Both the position numbers and the translations under genes were made by a program. The notes beneath the pieces are model-generated. The model had not been told where the DNA came from, did no database searches, and saw nothing but the letters and a program-made list of their open reading frames with translations. A stretch of DNA of 64,000 bases from Maritalea sp051251695 (GTDB taxonomy: Bacteria > Pseudomonadota > Alphaproteobacteria > Rhizobiales > Devosiaceae): assembly GCF_051251695.1 (NCBI RefSeq), contig NZ_JBPOEU010000010.1:62001-126000 (forward strand), read 5' to 3'. This document shows positions 26,569-35,468 of the stretch, in pieces. Position 1 is the first letter of the stretch. Every line of letters begins with the position of its first letter.

Positions 26569-27511
26569 AATTCAAAACACCCGTTCATTAAATGAACAAG
26601 CAATAGTTGGTCGCGAAAAACTTCGCGGCCATTTTGCGATGATCCTGTTTGCGGTTTTAATTTCAGCGTCATTTTCGTTTGGTGCCCTAGCGGCGCCCCA
26701 CATTGATGCCGGTGCCCTAAGCGCATCACGGTTCGTTTTAGCATCAATCGTGATGTTTCTGATCGCCTTCTTCACCCGCGTGCCGCTGACGCAAAACCGC
26801 AAATTCCTCCCCGCATCTCCACATCGTTTTCTGATTTTGGGCTCGCTAATGGGCGTTTATTTCGTCACCATGTTCGAAGCACTCAAAATCGCATCACCCG
26901 TTTCAACGGGCGCTGTGTTCACGTTGATGCCGCTCATATCCGCTGGGTTTGGCGTAGTGTTTTTGGCCCAACACGTCTCTTTTCGCATGTTGGTCAGCCT
27001 TCTGATCGCCGCCGCTGGTGCGGTCTGGGTGATCTTTCGCGGAGATTTGGAAGCCTTGTTATCGTTCAACATCGGAACGGGGGAAGCCATCTTCTTTATT
27101 GGAGTTGTCTGCCATGGTGCATACGCGCCCTTAGTGCGCAAACTCAACCGGGGCGAACCGGTGGTGCAGTTTTCGTTTTGGACATTGGCTGCCTGCGCTG
27201 CTGTTTTGGCAGTTTATGGCGCCTGGGGCATTGTTTCAACAGATTGGCTGAACTTGCCTGCGGTCGTTTATTGGGCCGGGTTATATCTCACCATATTCAC
27301 AACTGCCCTCACCTTTTTCTTGCTGCAATATGCAAGCCTGCGCCTTCCGGCCTCTAAGGTGATGTCATATGGATATTTAACCCCAAGCTTTATCATTTTG
27401 ATCGAGGGGTTCAGCGGACGCGGTTGGGTCAATCCAAGCGTCGCGTTGGGCGCATTGGTGACTGTTTTGGCATTACTGGTTCTAGCATTTGCGAAAGAAG
27501 ATAGAATTTAG
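26510..27511 (+). CDS. EamA/DMT family transporter
   Basis: A polytopic protein of about ten helices with the duplicated EamA fold (FAVLISASFSFGALAAP near the start, LRLPASKVMSYGYLTPSFI in the last quarter). The start is uncertain. ATG 26510 overlaps the end of preA by 59 bp and has no clear ribosome site; a shorter form could begin at ATG 26639 with the first helix. Members export amino acids or other metabolites, but the substrate here is unknown. It follows preTA, so a link with pyrimidine breakdown is possible. Confidence 0.78.
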   Translation: MPTGQPTPTTPARSPSLPNKIQNTRSLNEQAIVGREKLRGHFAMILFAVLISASFSFGALAAPHIDAGALSASRFVLASIVMFLIAFFTRVPLTQNRKFLPASPHRFLILGSLMGVYFVTMFEALKIASPVSTGAVFTLMPLISAGFGVVFLAQHVSFRMLVSLLIAAAGAVWVIFRGDLEALLSFNIGTGEAIFFIGVVCHGAYAPLVRKLNRGEPVVQFSFWTLAACAAVLAVYGAWGIVSTDWLNLPAVVYWAGLYLTIFTTALTFFLLQYASLRLPASKVMSYGYLTPSFIILIEGFSGRGWVNPSVALGALVTVLALLVLAFAKEDRI

Positions 27512-28146
27512 CGGACTTTGAGCAACGAGGTGAACAGCTGCTCTAAATAGGATTTTGTTTGCTCAAATTTCTCTGGGTCATCAATACCACCACCCAAAAC
27601 GACACGAACTTGAACTTCAAAATCCGCATAATGCTGGGTTGTCGCCCAGATGGAAAAGATGAGGTGCTTTGGATCAACCTTGTTGATCTTACCTTCTTCC
27701 ATCCACTTGCGCATGATGTCAGATTTCTCTTCAATCAAATCGTTGATTTGCCCTTCAAGAATGGGCTTGATGCGCAGCGCACCTTGAATAATCTCGTTGG
27801 CAAACAAACGACTTTCACGCGGATAGTCGCGGGTCATTTCGAGTTTTAAACGCACGTAATTGAGAATTTCTTCCAGCGGATCACCGTCTTCGCTCAGCTT
27901 GCGCATGGGATCAAGCCAAGAATCTAAAAGGCGCGCCAAAAGTGTTTCATGGATATCTTGCTTAGATTTGAAATAATAAAGCAAGTTGGGCTTAGACATA
28001 CCTGCTTCTTCTGAGATCTGATCAATGGTTGATCCACGGAACCCGTGTTGAGAAAACACTTCAAGCGCTGCTTCGAGTATCTTTTGCTCATTCGCCCGCT
28101 GAATACGCGTTTTACGCTGCGGTTTCTCAGAACTGCTGGCAGTCAT
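27508..28146 (-). CDS. rutR: RutR-like TetR family regulator (copy 2)
   Basis: 212 residues with a TetR helix-turn-helix (EVFSQHGFRGSTIDQISEEA, then KPNLLYYFKSK) and a C-terminal ligand domain ending in PKHLIFSIWATTQHYADF, which resembles RutR, the uracil/thymine-responsive regulator. Its ATG overlaps the stop of the upstream TetR gene by 4 bp, and its 3' end overlaps the convergent transporter. RutR-like boxes upstream of preTA and of the aminotransferase operon are the expected targets. Which of the two copies senses pyrimidine is not known. Confidence 0.82.
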   Translation of the reverse strand: MTASSSEKPQRKTRIQRANEQKILEAALEVFSQHGFRGSTIDQISEEAGMSKPNLLYYFKSKQDIHETLLARLLDSWLDPMRKLSEDGDPLEEILNYVRLKLEMTRDYPRESRLFANEIIQGALRIKPILEGQINDLIEEKSDIMRKWMEEGKINKVDPKHLIFSIWATTQHYADFEVQVRVVLGGGIDDPEKFEQTKSYLEQLFTSLLKVR

Positions 28147-28802
28147 TTTTCGCCCCCGAATTTAAGCCCAACGCCGCCAAGAATGATTTTCTTTACGTCT
28201 CTGGTTGCGCTAATCCAAGCCTTGTCGTCCAACGGCAATCCGTCATTGAGCGTTTCAACTTGGTGGACGAAATCAGCATAGTGCTGGGTTGTCGCCCATA
28301 TCATATATAGAAGGTGCTTAGGATTAACCTTGTCGATAAGCCCTTTATCTATCCAACTTTGAATAACGACTTCTCTGGAAAGCGTCCACTCTTTTAACGT
28401 TGTCTCCAAGTAGTCTTGGATGATCGGCGCGCCATGCATAACCTCGTTCGCCCAGACTTTAGATCCGTTCGGATGTTGGCGTGAAATCTCCATCTTCTTG
28501 TCAATATAACTCGCCAGCGCGTCTGCTGGTTCCATATTTTGTTCAAATGAATCGGCGGCATCCAACCAAATATCAAAAATATTTTGCACAACTTGGCTGT
28601 AAAGCGCTTCTTTTGTGGGGAAATAATAGTGCAAATTAGCCTTTGGTATTCCAGCTAAGTCAGCAATCACTTGTGTTGTTGCGCCCTTAAATCCATACTC
28701 TGCAAATGTCTTCTCTGCGGCCTGCAAAATGGCGGATTTCTTCTGGTTTCGTGTGGACGGTTTCCTAAAGTCCCCGCCCTTTTCCTGAAGTAATTTCGTC
28801 AA
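28143..28802 (-). CDS. RutR-like TetR family regulator (copy 1)
   Basis: 219 residues, clearly paralogous to the next gene: HTH AEYGFKGATTQVIADLAG and KANLHYYFPTK, and the same C-terminal signature NPKHLLYMIWATTQHYADF. It is the promoter-proximal gene of a two-gene operon divergent from the aminotransferase operon, and the intervening region carries the best RutR-like box in the window. It may be autoregulated from that box. The ligand is likely a pyrimidine or degradation product, by analogy. Confidence 0.82.
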   Translation of the reverse strand: MTKLLQEKGGDFRKPSTRNQKKSAILQAAEKTFAEYGFKGATTQVIADLAGIPKANLHYYFPTKEALYSQVVQNIFDIWLDAADSFEQNMEPADALASYIDKKMEISRQHPNGSKVWANEVMHGAPIIQDYLETTLKEWTLSREVVIQSWIDKGLIDKVNPKHLLYMIWATTQHYADFVHQVETLNDGLPLDDKAWISATRDVKKIILGGVGLKFGGEK

Positions 28803-28859
28803 TTTCTTTCACCGCCACACATAGAAGTTCAAAATCTTTTCATCACGCACAAATTAAAC

Positions 28860-28875
28860 TTGACCAACTGGTCAG
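28860..28875 (+). promoter_or_regulatory. RutR-like operator in the divergent regulator/aminotransferase promoter
   Basis: TTGACCAACTGGTCAG matches the RutR consensus TTGACCAnnTGGTCAA at all but the last position. It lies 58 bp from the start of the divergent TetR gene and about 100 bp before the aminotransferase ATG, so it can control both directions. Confidence 0.8.
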
Positions 28876-28976
28876 ATTAGTTAATGATTTTATCAAATAG
28901 TCAATTTTTGGAAAGCGTTAAATTCGCGAAACTTAAAAAGACTATACCGCAGCGAACGAGGAGGGGAGGTGCGGAA

Positions 28977-30302
28977 ATGAACGACGCCACCACTGTACCT
29001 AATGATCTGAACGCGTTTTGGATGCCGTTTACGTCCAACCGCCAATTCAAAAAACAACCACGCATGTTCGTTGGTGCAAAAGACATGCACTACACCACAA
29101 GCGATGGCCGCCAAGTGCTCGATGGCACGGCTGGCCTATGGTGTTGTAATGCCGGTCATTGCCGTCCCAAAATTACCGAGGCTATTCAAAAGCAAGCTGC
29201 GGAAATGGATTACGCGCCTGCGTTCCAAATGGGTCACCCAAAAGCGTTTCAACTTGCAACTCGGCTGACCGACATTGCGCCAGATGGCATGGACCATGTG
29301 TTTTTCACCAACTCTGGTTCAGAGTCTGTAGAAACAGCCCTAAAGATCGCCCTCGCCTATCAACGTGTTAAAGGCGGCGGCGCGCGAACCCGCTTGATCG
29401 GGCGAGAGCGCGGTTATCACGGTGTTAATTTTGGCGGTATCTCAGTTGGCGGCATCATGCCAAACCGCAAAATGTTTGGCACCTTGTTGGCAGGCGTTGA
29501 CCATATGCCCCACACCCATTTGCCTGAAAAGAACGCTTTTACGCGCGGCATTCCAGAACATGGCGGCGATTTGGCCGACGAGCTGGAGCGTATTGTTGCG
29601 TTGCATGACGCGTCAACTATCGCAGCGGTCATCGTAGAACCAGTTGCTGGCTCAACCGGCGTGCTTGTTCCGCCTAAAGGCTATCTCAAACGTTTGCGCG
29701 AAATCTGTACGAAACACGGCATTTTGCTGATCTTTGACGAAGTCATCACCGGCTTTGGCCGTTTGGGCTCTCCGTTTGGCGCACAGCATTTTGACGTGAT
29801 GCCGGATATGATCACCACCGCCAAAGGCCTGACCAACGGCGTGATCCCTATGGGCGCAGTTTATGTGACCAATGAAATCCATGACGCGTTTATGGAAGGT
29901 CCTGAGCACATGATCGAGTTCTTCCACGGCTACACCTATTCAGGCAACCCAATCGCCAGCGCGGCAGGTTTGGCCACGCTTGAAACTTATGAAGAAGAAG
30001 GTCTGCTGACCCGCGGCGCAGAATTGGCGTCCTATTGGGAAGATGCCCTGCACTCTTTGAAGGACGCCAGACACGTTATTGATATTCGCAATATCGGGTT
30101 GATCGGCGCGATTGAGCTCGAGCCAATTGCTGGACAGCCAACAAAACGCGCGTTCTCATGCTTCCTTGATGCCTATGAGCGCGGGCTGCTTGTGCGCACC
30201 ACGGGCGATACTATTGCCCTCTCCCCGCCATTGATAATCGAGAAATCGCAAATTGATGAGTTGGTAGATATCATTCGAACCGTATTGAACGAGGCTGACT
30301 AA
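28977..30302 (+). CDS. Class III aminotransferase, probable beta-alanine:pyruvate aminotransferase
   Basis: 441 residues, fold-type I, pyridoxal phosphate dependent. The Asp of the cofactor site is in LIFDEVITGFGRLG and the Schiff-base lysine in TTAKGLTNG. ATG 28977 is selected because GGGGAGG lies just upstream; the frame upstream to 28884 has no such site. In this operon it should convert beta-alanine (or 3-aminoisobutyrate from thymine) to malonate (or methylmalonate) semialdehyde. It is directly followed by mmsA with no gap. Confidence 0.87.
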   Translation: MNDATTVPNDLNAFWMPFTSNRQFKKQPRMFVGAKDMHYTTSDGRQVLDGTAGLWCCNAGHCRPKITEAIQKQAAEMDYAPAFQMGHPKAFQLATRLTDIAPDGMDHVFFTNSGSESVETALKIALAYQRVKGGGARTRLIGRERGYHGVNFGGISVGGIMPNRKMFGTLLAGVDHMPHTHLPEKNAFTRGIPEHGGDLADELERIVALHDASTIAAVIVEPVAGSTGVLVPPKGYLKRLREICTKHGILLIFDEVITGFGRLGSPFGAQHFDVMPDMITTAKGLTNGVIPMGAVYVTNEIHDAFMEGPEHMIEFFHGYTYSGNPIASAAGLATLETYEEEGLLTRGAELASYWEDALHSLKDARHVIDIRNIGLIGAIELEPIAGQPTKRAFSCFLDAYERGLLVRTTGDTIALSPPLIIEKSQIDELVDIIRTVLNEAD

Positions 30303-31793
30303 ATGTCGACCATCCAAAACGCCATCAATGGCCAAAAGGTCACTTCTGTTTCTGACAACCGTGTGCCGGTGTTTAATCCCGCAACTGGCGAACAAAGTGC
30401 TGAATTGCCTCTTTCCACTGTGGAAGAAGTCAACGCAGCGGTCGCGGCTGCAAAAGCAGCGGCACCGGCTTGGGGAGATACACCGCCCCTAAAACGCGCG
30501 CGTTTTATGTTCAAATACAACGAGTTATTGAACAAGCACGCAGACGACATCGCGCGTGAGATTTCCAAGGAACATGGGAAAACCCATGACGATGCATTAG
30601 GCGAAGTGACCCGCGGCATCGAGGTCGTAGAGTTCGCTTGCGGCATCCCTACCTTGTTAAAAGGCGATTATAGTCGCAATGTTGGCCCGTCCGTCGACAC
30701 ATATGCCGACCGCAAGCCATTAGGCGTTGTGGCTGGCATCACCCCGTTCAACTTCCCTGCAATGGTCCCCATGTGGATGTTCCCTGTGGCCATCGCTTGC
30801 GGCAATACATTCGTGCTCAAACCCTCCGAGCGTGACCCATCGGCCCCCATGCTTATTTGGGACTTGTTCCAAGAAGCTGGGTTCCCCGATGGCGTATTGA
30901 ACGTTGTACATGGTGATAAATTGGCCGTGGATACGCTTTTGGATCACCAAGACGTCAAAGCGATCAGCTTTGTCGGCTCTACCCCAATCGCAGAATATGT
31001 CTATCAACGCGGCACAGCTGCTGGCAAACGCGTACAAGCACTTGGCGGCGCTAAAAATCACATGATCATCATGCCGGACGCGGACATGGACAAAGCCGCC
31101 GACGCCCTGATGGGCGCAGGTTATGGTTCGGCTGGCGAACGGTGCATGGCAATTTCTGTCGCCGTTCCAATTGGCGAAAAAACCGCTGACACGTTGGTCG
31201 CAAAGCTTAAGCCGCGTGTTGAAGCCTTAAAAGTTGGCCCTGCATCAGACAAAGACGCTGAAATGGGCCCGCTCATCACCAAGATGCATCAGGACAAAGT
31301 TTCTGACTATATCGACCAAGGCGTCGCATCAGGCGCAGACCTTGTTGTTGATGGTCGTGGATATGCACCGCAGGGTTATGAGAACGGCTATTATGTTGGC
31401 GGCACATTGTTTGACCGCGTGACGACTGACATGTCGATCTATCAAGAAGAAATTTTCGGCCCCGTTTTGTCGGTTGTTCGCGCAGGCGACTACCAAGAAG
31501 CCGTTGATATGATCAACGCGCATCAATACGGAAACGGCACCGCAATCTTTACCCGAGATGGCGATGCAGCCCGTGAATTTGCCGACAAAATCGAAGTGGG
31601 TATGGTCGGCGTTAACGTGCCAATTCCCGTGCCAGTGGCTTACCACAGCTTTGGCGGCTGGAAGCGCTCATCGTTTGGCGCGCACGGCATGTATGGTCCA
31701 GAGGGCGTACATTTTTACACACGGCTAAAAACGGTCACCACAAGATGGCCAGGCGGCATTAAAGAAGGCGCAGTTTTCAACTTCCCGTCGTAA
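30303..31793 (+). CDS. mmsA: CoA-acylating (methyl)malonate-semialdehyde dehydrogenase
   Basis: 496 residues. The catalytic Cys281 is in SAGERCMAIS. The usual general-base Glu is replaced as in this subfamily (QALGGAKNH, 246-253), which is characteristic of the CoA-dependent enzyme. It converts malonate semialdehyde to acetyl-CoA, or methylmalonate semialdehyde to propionyl-CoA, using NAD and CoA. It starts at the base after the aminotransferase stop. Valine or inositol breakdown also uses this enzyme, but the neighbours point to pyrimidines. Confidence 0.9.
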   Translation: MSTIQNAINGQKVTSVSDNRVPVFNPATGEQSAELPLSTVEEVNAAVAAAKAAAPAWGDTPPLKRARFMFKYNELLNKHADDIAREISKEHGKTHDDALGEVTRGIEVVEFACGIPTLLKGDYSRNVGPSVDTYADRKPLGVVAGITPFNFPAMVPMWMFPVAIACGNTFVLKPSERDPSAPMLIWDLFQEAGFPDGVLNVVHGDKLAVDTLLDHQDVKAISFVGSTPIAEYVYQRGTAAGKRVQALGGAKNHMIIMPDADMDKAADALMGAGYGSAGERCMAISVAVPIGEKTADTLVAKLKPRVEALKVGPASDKDAEMGPLITKMHQDKVSDYIDQGVASGADLVVDGRGYAPQGYENGYYVGGTLFDRVTTDMSIYQEEIFGPVLSVVRAGDYQEAVDMINAHQYGNGTAIFTRDGDAAREFADKIEVGMVGVNVPIPVPVAYHSFGGWKRSSFGAHGMYGPEGVHFYTRLKTVTTRWPGGIKEGAVFNFPS

Positions 31794-31827
31794 GCAACAT
31801 AAGTTTGAATATTTGAGGGACGAGCAC

Positions 31828-33078
31828 ATGACAGCACCAGGCACCAACCAACGTATCAATAGCGATCGGCTATGGGACAGTTTGATGGAAATGGCGAAAA
31901 TCGGACCCGGTTTGCGGGGCGGCAATAACCGCCAGACCGTCACCGATGAAGATAGCGAAGGCCGTCACCTGTTCCGTAAATGGTGTGAAGACGCTGGTAT
32001 GAGCATGGGTGTTGACCAGATGGGCAACATGTTCATGCGCCATGAAGGCACTGACCCTAACGCCCTTCCCGTTTATGTTGGTTCGCATTTGGATACCCAG
32101 CCAACCGGCGGCAAATATGATGGCGTTTTGGGCGTTCTTTCTGGCCTAGAAATCATCCGCACCCTGAATGATCTAAACATCAAAACCAAGCACCCGATCG
32201 TTGTGACCAACTGGACCAACGAAGAAGGCACCCGCTTCGCCCCCGCCATGCTTGCATCCGGCGTTTTCGCTGGTATGCACACACAAGACTGGGCATATGA
32301 TCGCGAAGATGCGGAAGGCAAGAAATTCGGCGCGGAACTGGAACGTGTCGGCTGGAAGGGCGAAGAAGAAGTGGGCGCACGCAAAATGCATGCCTTCTTT
32401 GAACTCCATATCGAGCAAGGTCCAATTTTAGAGGCCGAAGGCAAAGAAATTGGCGTCGTAACCCATGGCCAGGGCCTTTCATGGACGCAGTTCACGATCA
32501 CCGGCAAAGAAAGCCACACCGGATCAACTCCAATGCCAATGCGCAAAAACGCGGGTCTTGGCATGGCGCGTGTTTTGGATTTGGTCGACAAAGTCGCTTG
32601 GAGCCACAAGCCCGACGCCGTCGGCGCGGCTGGCCATATCGATGTCTATCCCAACTCACGCAATGTGATCCCGGGCAAAGTCGTCTTCACCGTCGATCTA
32701 CGCTCACCAAGCCTTGCAACCATTGAAGACATGGAACAACAAGTCGCCATTGGCGCGATGAAAATTTGCGAAGAAATGGGCCTTGGCATCGAGATTGAAA
32801 AAGTTGGCGGCTTTGACCCAGTTGAGTTTGATGAGAAATGCGTGACCGCAGTGCGCAACGCGGCGGAACGTCTGGGCTATTCACACCGTAATCTCATTTC
32901 CGGCGCTGGCCACGACGCCTGCTGGATCAACCGCACCGCCCCAACCGCCATGGTGATGTGCCCCTGCGTTGATGGTCTTAGCCACAACGAGGACGAAGAC
33001 ATAAGCCAAGATTGGGCAGCGGCGGGGACTGATGTGTTGTTCCATGCGGTTGTGGAAACGGCGGAGATTGTTGAATAG
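31828..33078 (+). CDS. Zn-dependent amidase, probable beta-ureidopropionase (N-carbamoyl-beta-alanine amidohydrolase)
   Basis: 416 residues of the M20 hydantoinase/carbamoylase branch. Metal ligands: VGSHLDTQPTGGKYDGVLG near 87-105, NEEGTRF near 133, a His in ELHIEQGP, and a late SGAGHDACW. It hydrolyses N-carbamoyl-beta-alanine (or the 2-methyl compound) to beta-alanine, CO2 and NH3, using a dinuclear metal site. ATG 31828 has GAGGGA 7 nt upstream; an in-frame TTG at 31813 is less likely. It is placed between mmsA and the hydantoinase. Confidence 0.87.
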   Translation: MTAPGTNQRINSDRLWDSLMEMAKIGPGLRGGNNRQTVTDEDSEGRHLFRKWCEDAGMSMGVDQMGNMFMRHEGTDPNALPVYVGSHLDTQPTGGKYDGVLGVLSGLEIIRTLNDLNIKTKHPIVVTNWTNEEGTRFAPAMLASGVFAGMHTQDWAYDREDAEGKKFGAELERVGWKGEEEVGARKMHAFFELHIEQGPILEAEGKEIGVVTHGQGLSWTQFTITGKESHTGSTPMPMRKNAGLGMARVLDLVDKVAWSHKPDAVGAAGHIDVYPNSRNVIPGKVVFTVDLRSPSLATIEDMEQQVAIGAMKICEEMGLGIEIEKVGGFDPVEFDEKCVTAVRNAAERLGYSHRNLISGAGHDACWINRTAPTAMVMCPCVDGLSHNEDEDISQDWAAAGTDVLFHAVVETAEIVE

Positions 33079-33096
33079 GTACAAGGTTTAAGGTGA

Positions 33097-33260
33097 CCCC
33101 GGATCAAGTCCGGGGAGGCCAAAAGGAAGGGTGGGAGTTACCCCTTGGGCACTCCAGCACTCAATGCGGAATGAGACGAAAGCCAATGGGCGGAGGCAAT
33201 CCAGCACCTTACGCGGGATAACATAAGCCCCACAGGGGCATTCCCGGCCTTGAGCCGGGA
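33097..33260. repeat. Two CTTGA/TCAAG palindromes
   Basis: CCCCGGA-TCAAG-TCCGGGG at 33097-33115 and TCCCGGC-CTTGA-GCCGGGA at 33242-33260. Both have 7-bp arms around the same 5-base loop in opposite orientation. They lie between the carbamoylase and the GIY-YIG gene. The second one abuts the GIY-YIG reading frame. Confidence 0.85.
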
Positions 33261-33281
33261 TCGACAGAAAAGGAAAAAAAG

Positions 33282-33569
33282 CTGAGCTACTATGTCTACA
33301 TCCTCGCCAACAAGCCTGAAGGCGCAATCTATGTGGGATCAGCGAGAGACTTAAGGCAGCGAGTGGAGCAACATCGGAGCGGTGAGGTTGAGGGACATAC
33401 AAAGAAGTATAACATCAAAACGTTGGTTTTCTTTGAACGCTTTGACGAACCTGATGAAGCCATTGCAATGGAATACCGTCTGAAAAAATGGCGACGCGAG
33501 TGGAAGGATAAGTTGATCGAGAAAGCAAACCCGGAATGGCGCGACATTTCCGCTGACATTCCTTATTAG
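33282..33569 (+). CDS. Small GIY-YIG endonuclease-like protein
   Basis: The frame reads SYYVYILANKPEGAIYVGSA and continues to an NPEWRDIS end, the full single-domain GIY-YIG (YhbQ/UvrC N-terminal-like) fold of about 95 residues. The two Tyr-containing strands, Arg in LRQRVEQH and Glu in AMEYRLKKW fit the catalytic set. No ATG, GTG or TTG lies where the family starts. The best candidate is CTG 33282 with AGGA 7 nt upstream; an internal GTG at 33333 would delete the catalytic strand. It sits between palindromes and may be starting to decay. Function unknown, possibly DNA repair. Confidence 0.6.
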   Translation: MSYYVYILANKPEGAIYVGSARDLRQRVEQHRSGEVEGHTKKYNIKTLVFFERFDEPDEAIAMEYRLKKWRREWKDKLIEKANPEWRDISADIPY

Positions 33570-33665
33570 GGCTTAAGTTGACCCCGGATCAGCCTGCGCG
33601 GCGCGAACGCCACTTTTTGATACGGGGATGCCAAGGGTAAAATCGACTTGTCCCCACAGGGGCAT

Positions 33666-33684
33666 TCCCGGCCCTGAGCCGGGA
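33666..33684. repeat. CCTGA-loop palindrome
   Basis: TCCCGGC-CCTGA-GCCGGGA, one loop base different from the copy at 33242. A truncated relative (CCCCGGATCA) begins near 33586. These lie in the 204 bp between the GIY-YIG gene and hydA. Confidence 0.8.
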
Positions 33685-33773
33685 TCAAAAGGGGAAAAAT
33701 ACAAGCGCAACAGCGCAGACCAAAATCGAACAAAGCCGCAAGGCACCACAAATTTCTTTGGGAGGAGGAACAA

Positions 33774-35228
33774 ATGGCATCGAAAGTGATCAAAGGCGGG
33801 ACAATTGTCACCGCAGACCTAACCTACGAAGCAGACGTTAATATTGAAGGCGGTGTGATCACCGAAATTGGGCCTGGCCTTTCCGGCGATGAAACCTTGG
33901 ACGCAACCGGCGCATACATTATGCCCGGCGGGATCGACCCGCACACCCACCTCGAAATGCCCTTTATGGGCACTTATTCCAGTGATGATTTTGAAAGCGG
34001 TACCCGTGCAGCGGTTGCGGGCGGCACCACGATGGTTGTGGATTTTTGCCTGCCCGACCCAAACCAGTCTTTGCTTGAAGCCATTGCCCGATGGGACAAT
34101 AAATCCTCCCGCGCCAATTGCGATTATTCCTTTCACATGGCGATCACATGGTGGGGCGAGCAAGTCTTCAACGAGATGCCCGAGGTCACCAAACGCGGCA
34201 TCAACACGTTCAAGCATTTCATGGCCTATAAGGGCGCGCTGATGGTGGATGATGATGAAATGTATTCATCATTCAAACGCTGTGCCGAAATTGGCGCCCT
34301 GCCCCTCGTCCATGCAGAAAATGGCGACGTTGTTGCGCAACTCCAAGCCCAATTGTTGGCAGAAGGCAACAATGGCCCAGAAGCACACGCCTATTCTCGC
34401 CCTCCCGAGGTGGAAGGCGAAGCCACCAACCGCGCGATCATGATTGCTGATATGGCGGGTGTTCCGGTTTACATCGTTCACACCTCAAGCGAACAAGCCC
34501 ACGAGGCTATTCGCCGCGCACGGCAAAACGGCATTCGCGCATTTGGCGAGCCGCTAATCCAGCACCTAACGCTTGATGATGGCGAATATGCGAACGCAGA
34601 TTGGGACCATGCCGCCCGCCGCGTTATGTCCCCGCCGTTCCGCAATAAAAAGCACCAAGACAGCCTTTGGGCAGGTCTTCAGTCAGGCAGCTTGCAAGTG
34701 GTTGCAACTGACCATTGCGCGTTTACGACAGAGCAAAAACGCAATGGGCTGAATGATTTCACGCTGATCCCGAACGGCACTGGTGGCCTTGAAGACCGGA
34801 TGCCGATGCTTTGGACCCACGGCGTGGCCACTGGCCGCTTGACCATGAACGAATTCGTGGCTGTTACTTCCACAAACATCGCGAAAATCCTGAATATGTA
34901 CCCGAAAAAGGGTGCGGTTTTGGTGGGTGCTGATGCTGACCTGGTGGTATGGGACCCTAACAAAGAGAAGACGATAGGCGCAGCCACGCAACAATCTGCC
35001 ATTGATTACAACGTATTTGAGGGCAAACACGTTAAGGGCCTTCCGCGCTACACATTGAGCCGAGGCAAAGTGGTGGTTGATGACGGCGCGGTAAAAACCG
35101 AAGAAGGTCACGGTAAGTTCGTTGCTCGCGAACCCTACAGCGCCACCAACAAAGCCCTGTCGCAGTGGAAACAAGTCACCGCACCACGCAAGGTGGAACG
35201 CACTGGCATTCCGGCAAGTGGGGTTTAG
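33774..35228 (+). CDS. hydA: Dihydropyrimidinase (D-hydantoinase)
   Basis: 484 residues of the cyclic amidohydrolase family. First metal ligands His57 and His59 lie in DPHTHLEMP, the carboxylated Lys153 in FMAYKGALM, further histidines in VHAENGD and IVHTSSE, and an Asp in ATDHCAF. It opens dihydrouracil or dihydrothymine to the N-carbamoyl-beta-amino acid. GGGAGGAGG precedes ATG 33774. It is separated from the carbamoylase gene by repeats and the small GIY-YIG gene. Confidence 0.92.
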   Translation: MASKVIKGGTIVTADLTYEADVNIEGGVITEIGPGLSGDETLDATGAYIMPGGIDPHTHLEMPFMGTYSSDDFESGTRAAVAGGTTMVVDFCLPDPNQSLLEAIARWDNKSSRANCDYSFHMAITWWGEQVFNEMPEVTKRGINTFKHFMAYKGALMVDDDEMYSSFKRCAEIGALPLVHAENGDVVAQLQAQLLAEGNNGPEAHAYSRPPEVEGEATNRAIMIADMAGVPVYIVHTSSEQAHEAIRRARQNGIRAFGEPLIQHLTLDDGEYANADWDHAARRVMSPPFRNKKHQDSLWAGLQSGSLQVVATDHCAFTTEQKRNGLNDFTLIPNGTGGLEDRMPMLWTHGVATGRLTMNEFVAVTSTNIAKILNMYPKKGAVLVGADADLVVWDPNKEKTIGAATQQSAIDYNVFEGKHVKGLPRYTLSRGKVVVDDGAVKTEEGHGKFVAREPYSATNKALSQWKQVTAPRKVERTGIPASGV

Positions 35229-35351
35229 TTGAGTATGGCCAGTACTTGCCCTAGCGAATGCAGTGGACGATCGTCGAACCGACAAAAAAGTTTCTCACCG
35301 AGCGCAGATTCCAGTATTCCAGATTCTGTACGCAACGTCGACGAGGGATTG

Positions 35352-35468
35352 ATGAAGTGTGCCTATTGCGGATGTGTTTATGGTCGCATTACTAACCAGA
35401 AGTTCGGCCATTATAATAATGGAGTGATTGGGCATGGCTGGTACGGAGCAAATACTCATGACGAATAA
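35352..35468 (+). CDS. Possible 38-residue Cys-rich small protein
   Basis: A short frame starts with MKCAYCGCVYGR (CxxC-x-C, zinc-ribbon-like) and ends HGWYGANTHDE. It has a good ribosome site (GAGG, 6 nt upstream of ATG) and overlaps the ABC ATPase start by 11 bp, as coupled genes do. Against it: it is very short and only one cysteine group is present. It would be co-expressed with hydA and the importer. Confidence 0.35.
   Translation: MKCAYCGCVYGRITNQKFGHYNNGVIGHGWYGANTHDE

Noticed and set aside
28884..28976. 31-residue N-terminal extension of the aminotransferase
   Set aside because: The GGGGAGG ribosome site lies inside the extension immediately before ATG 28977.
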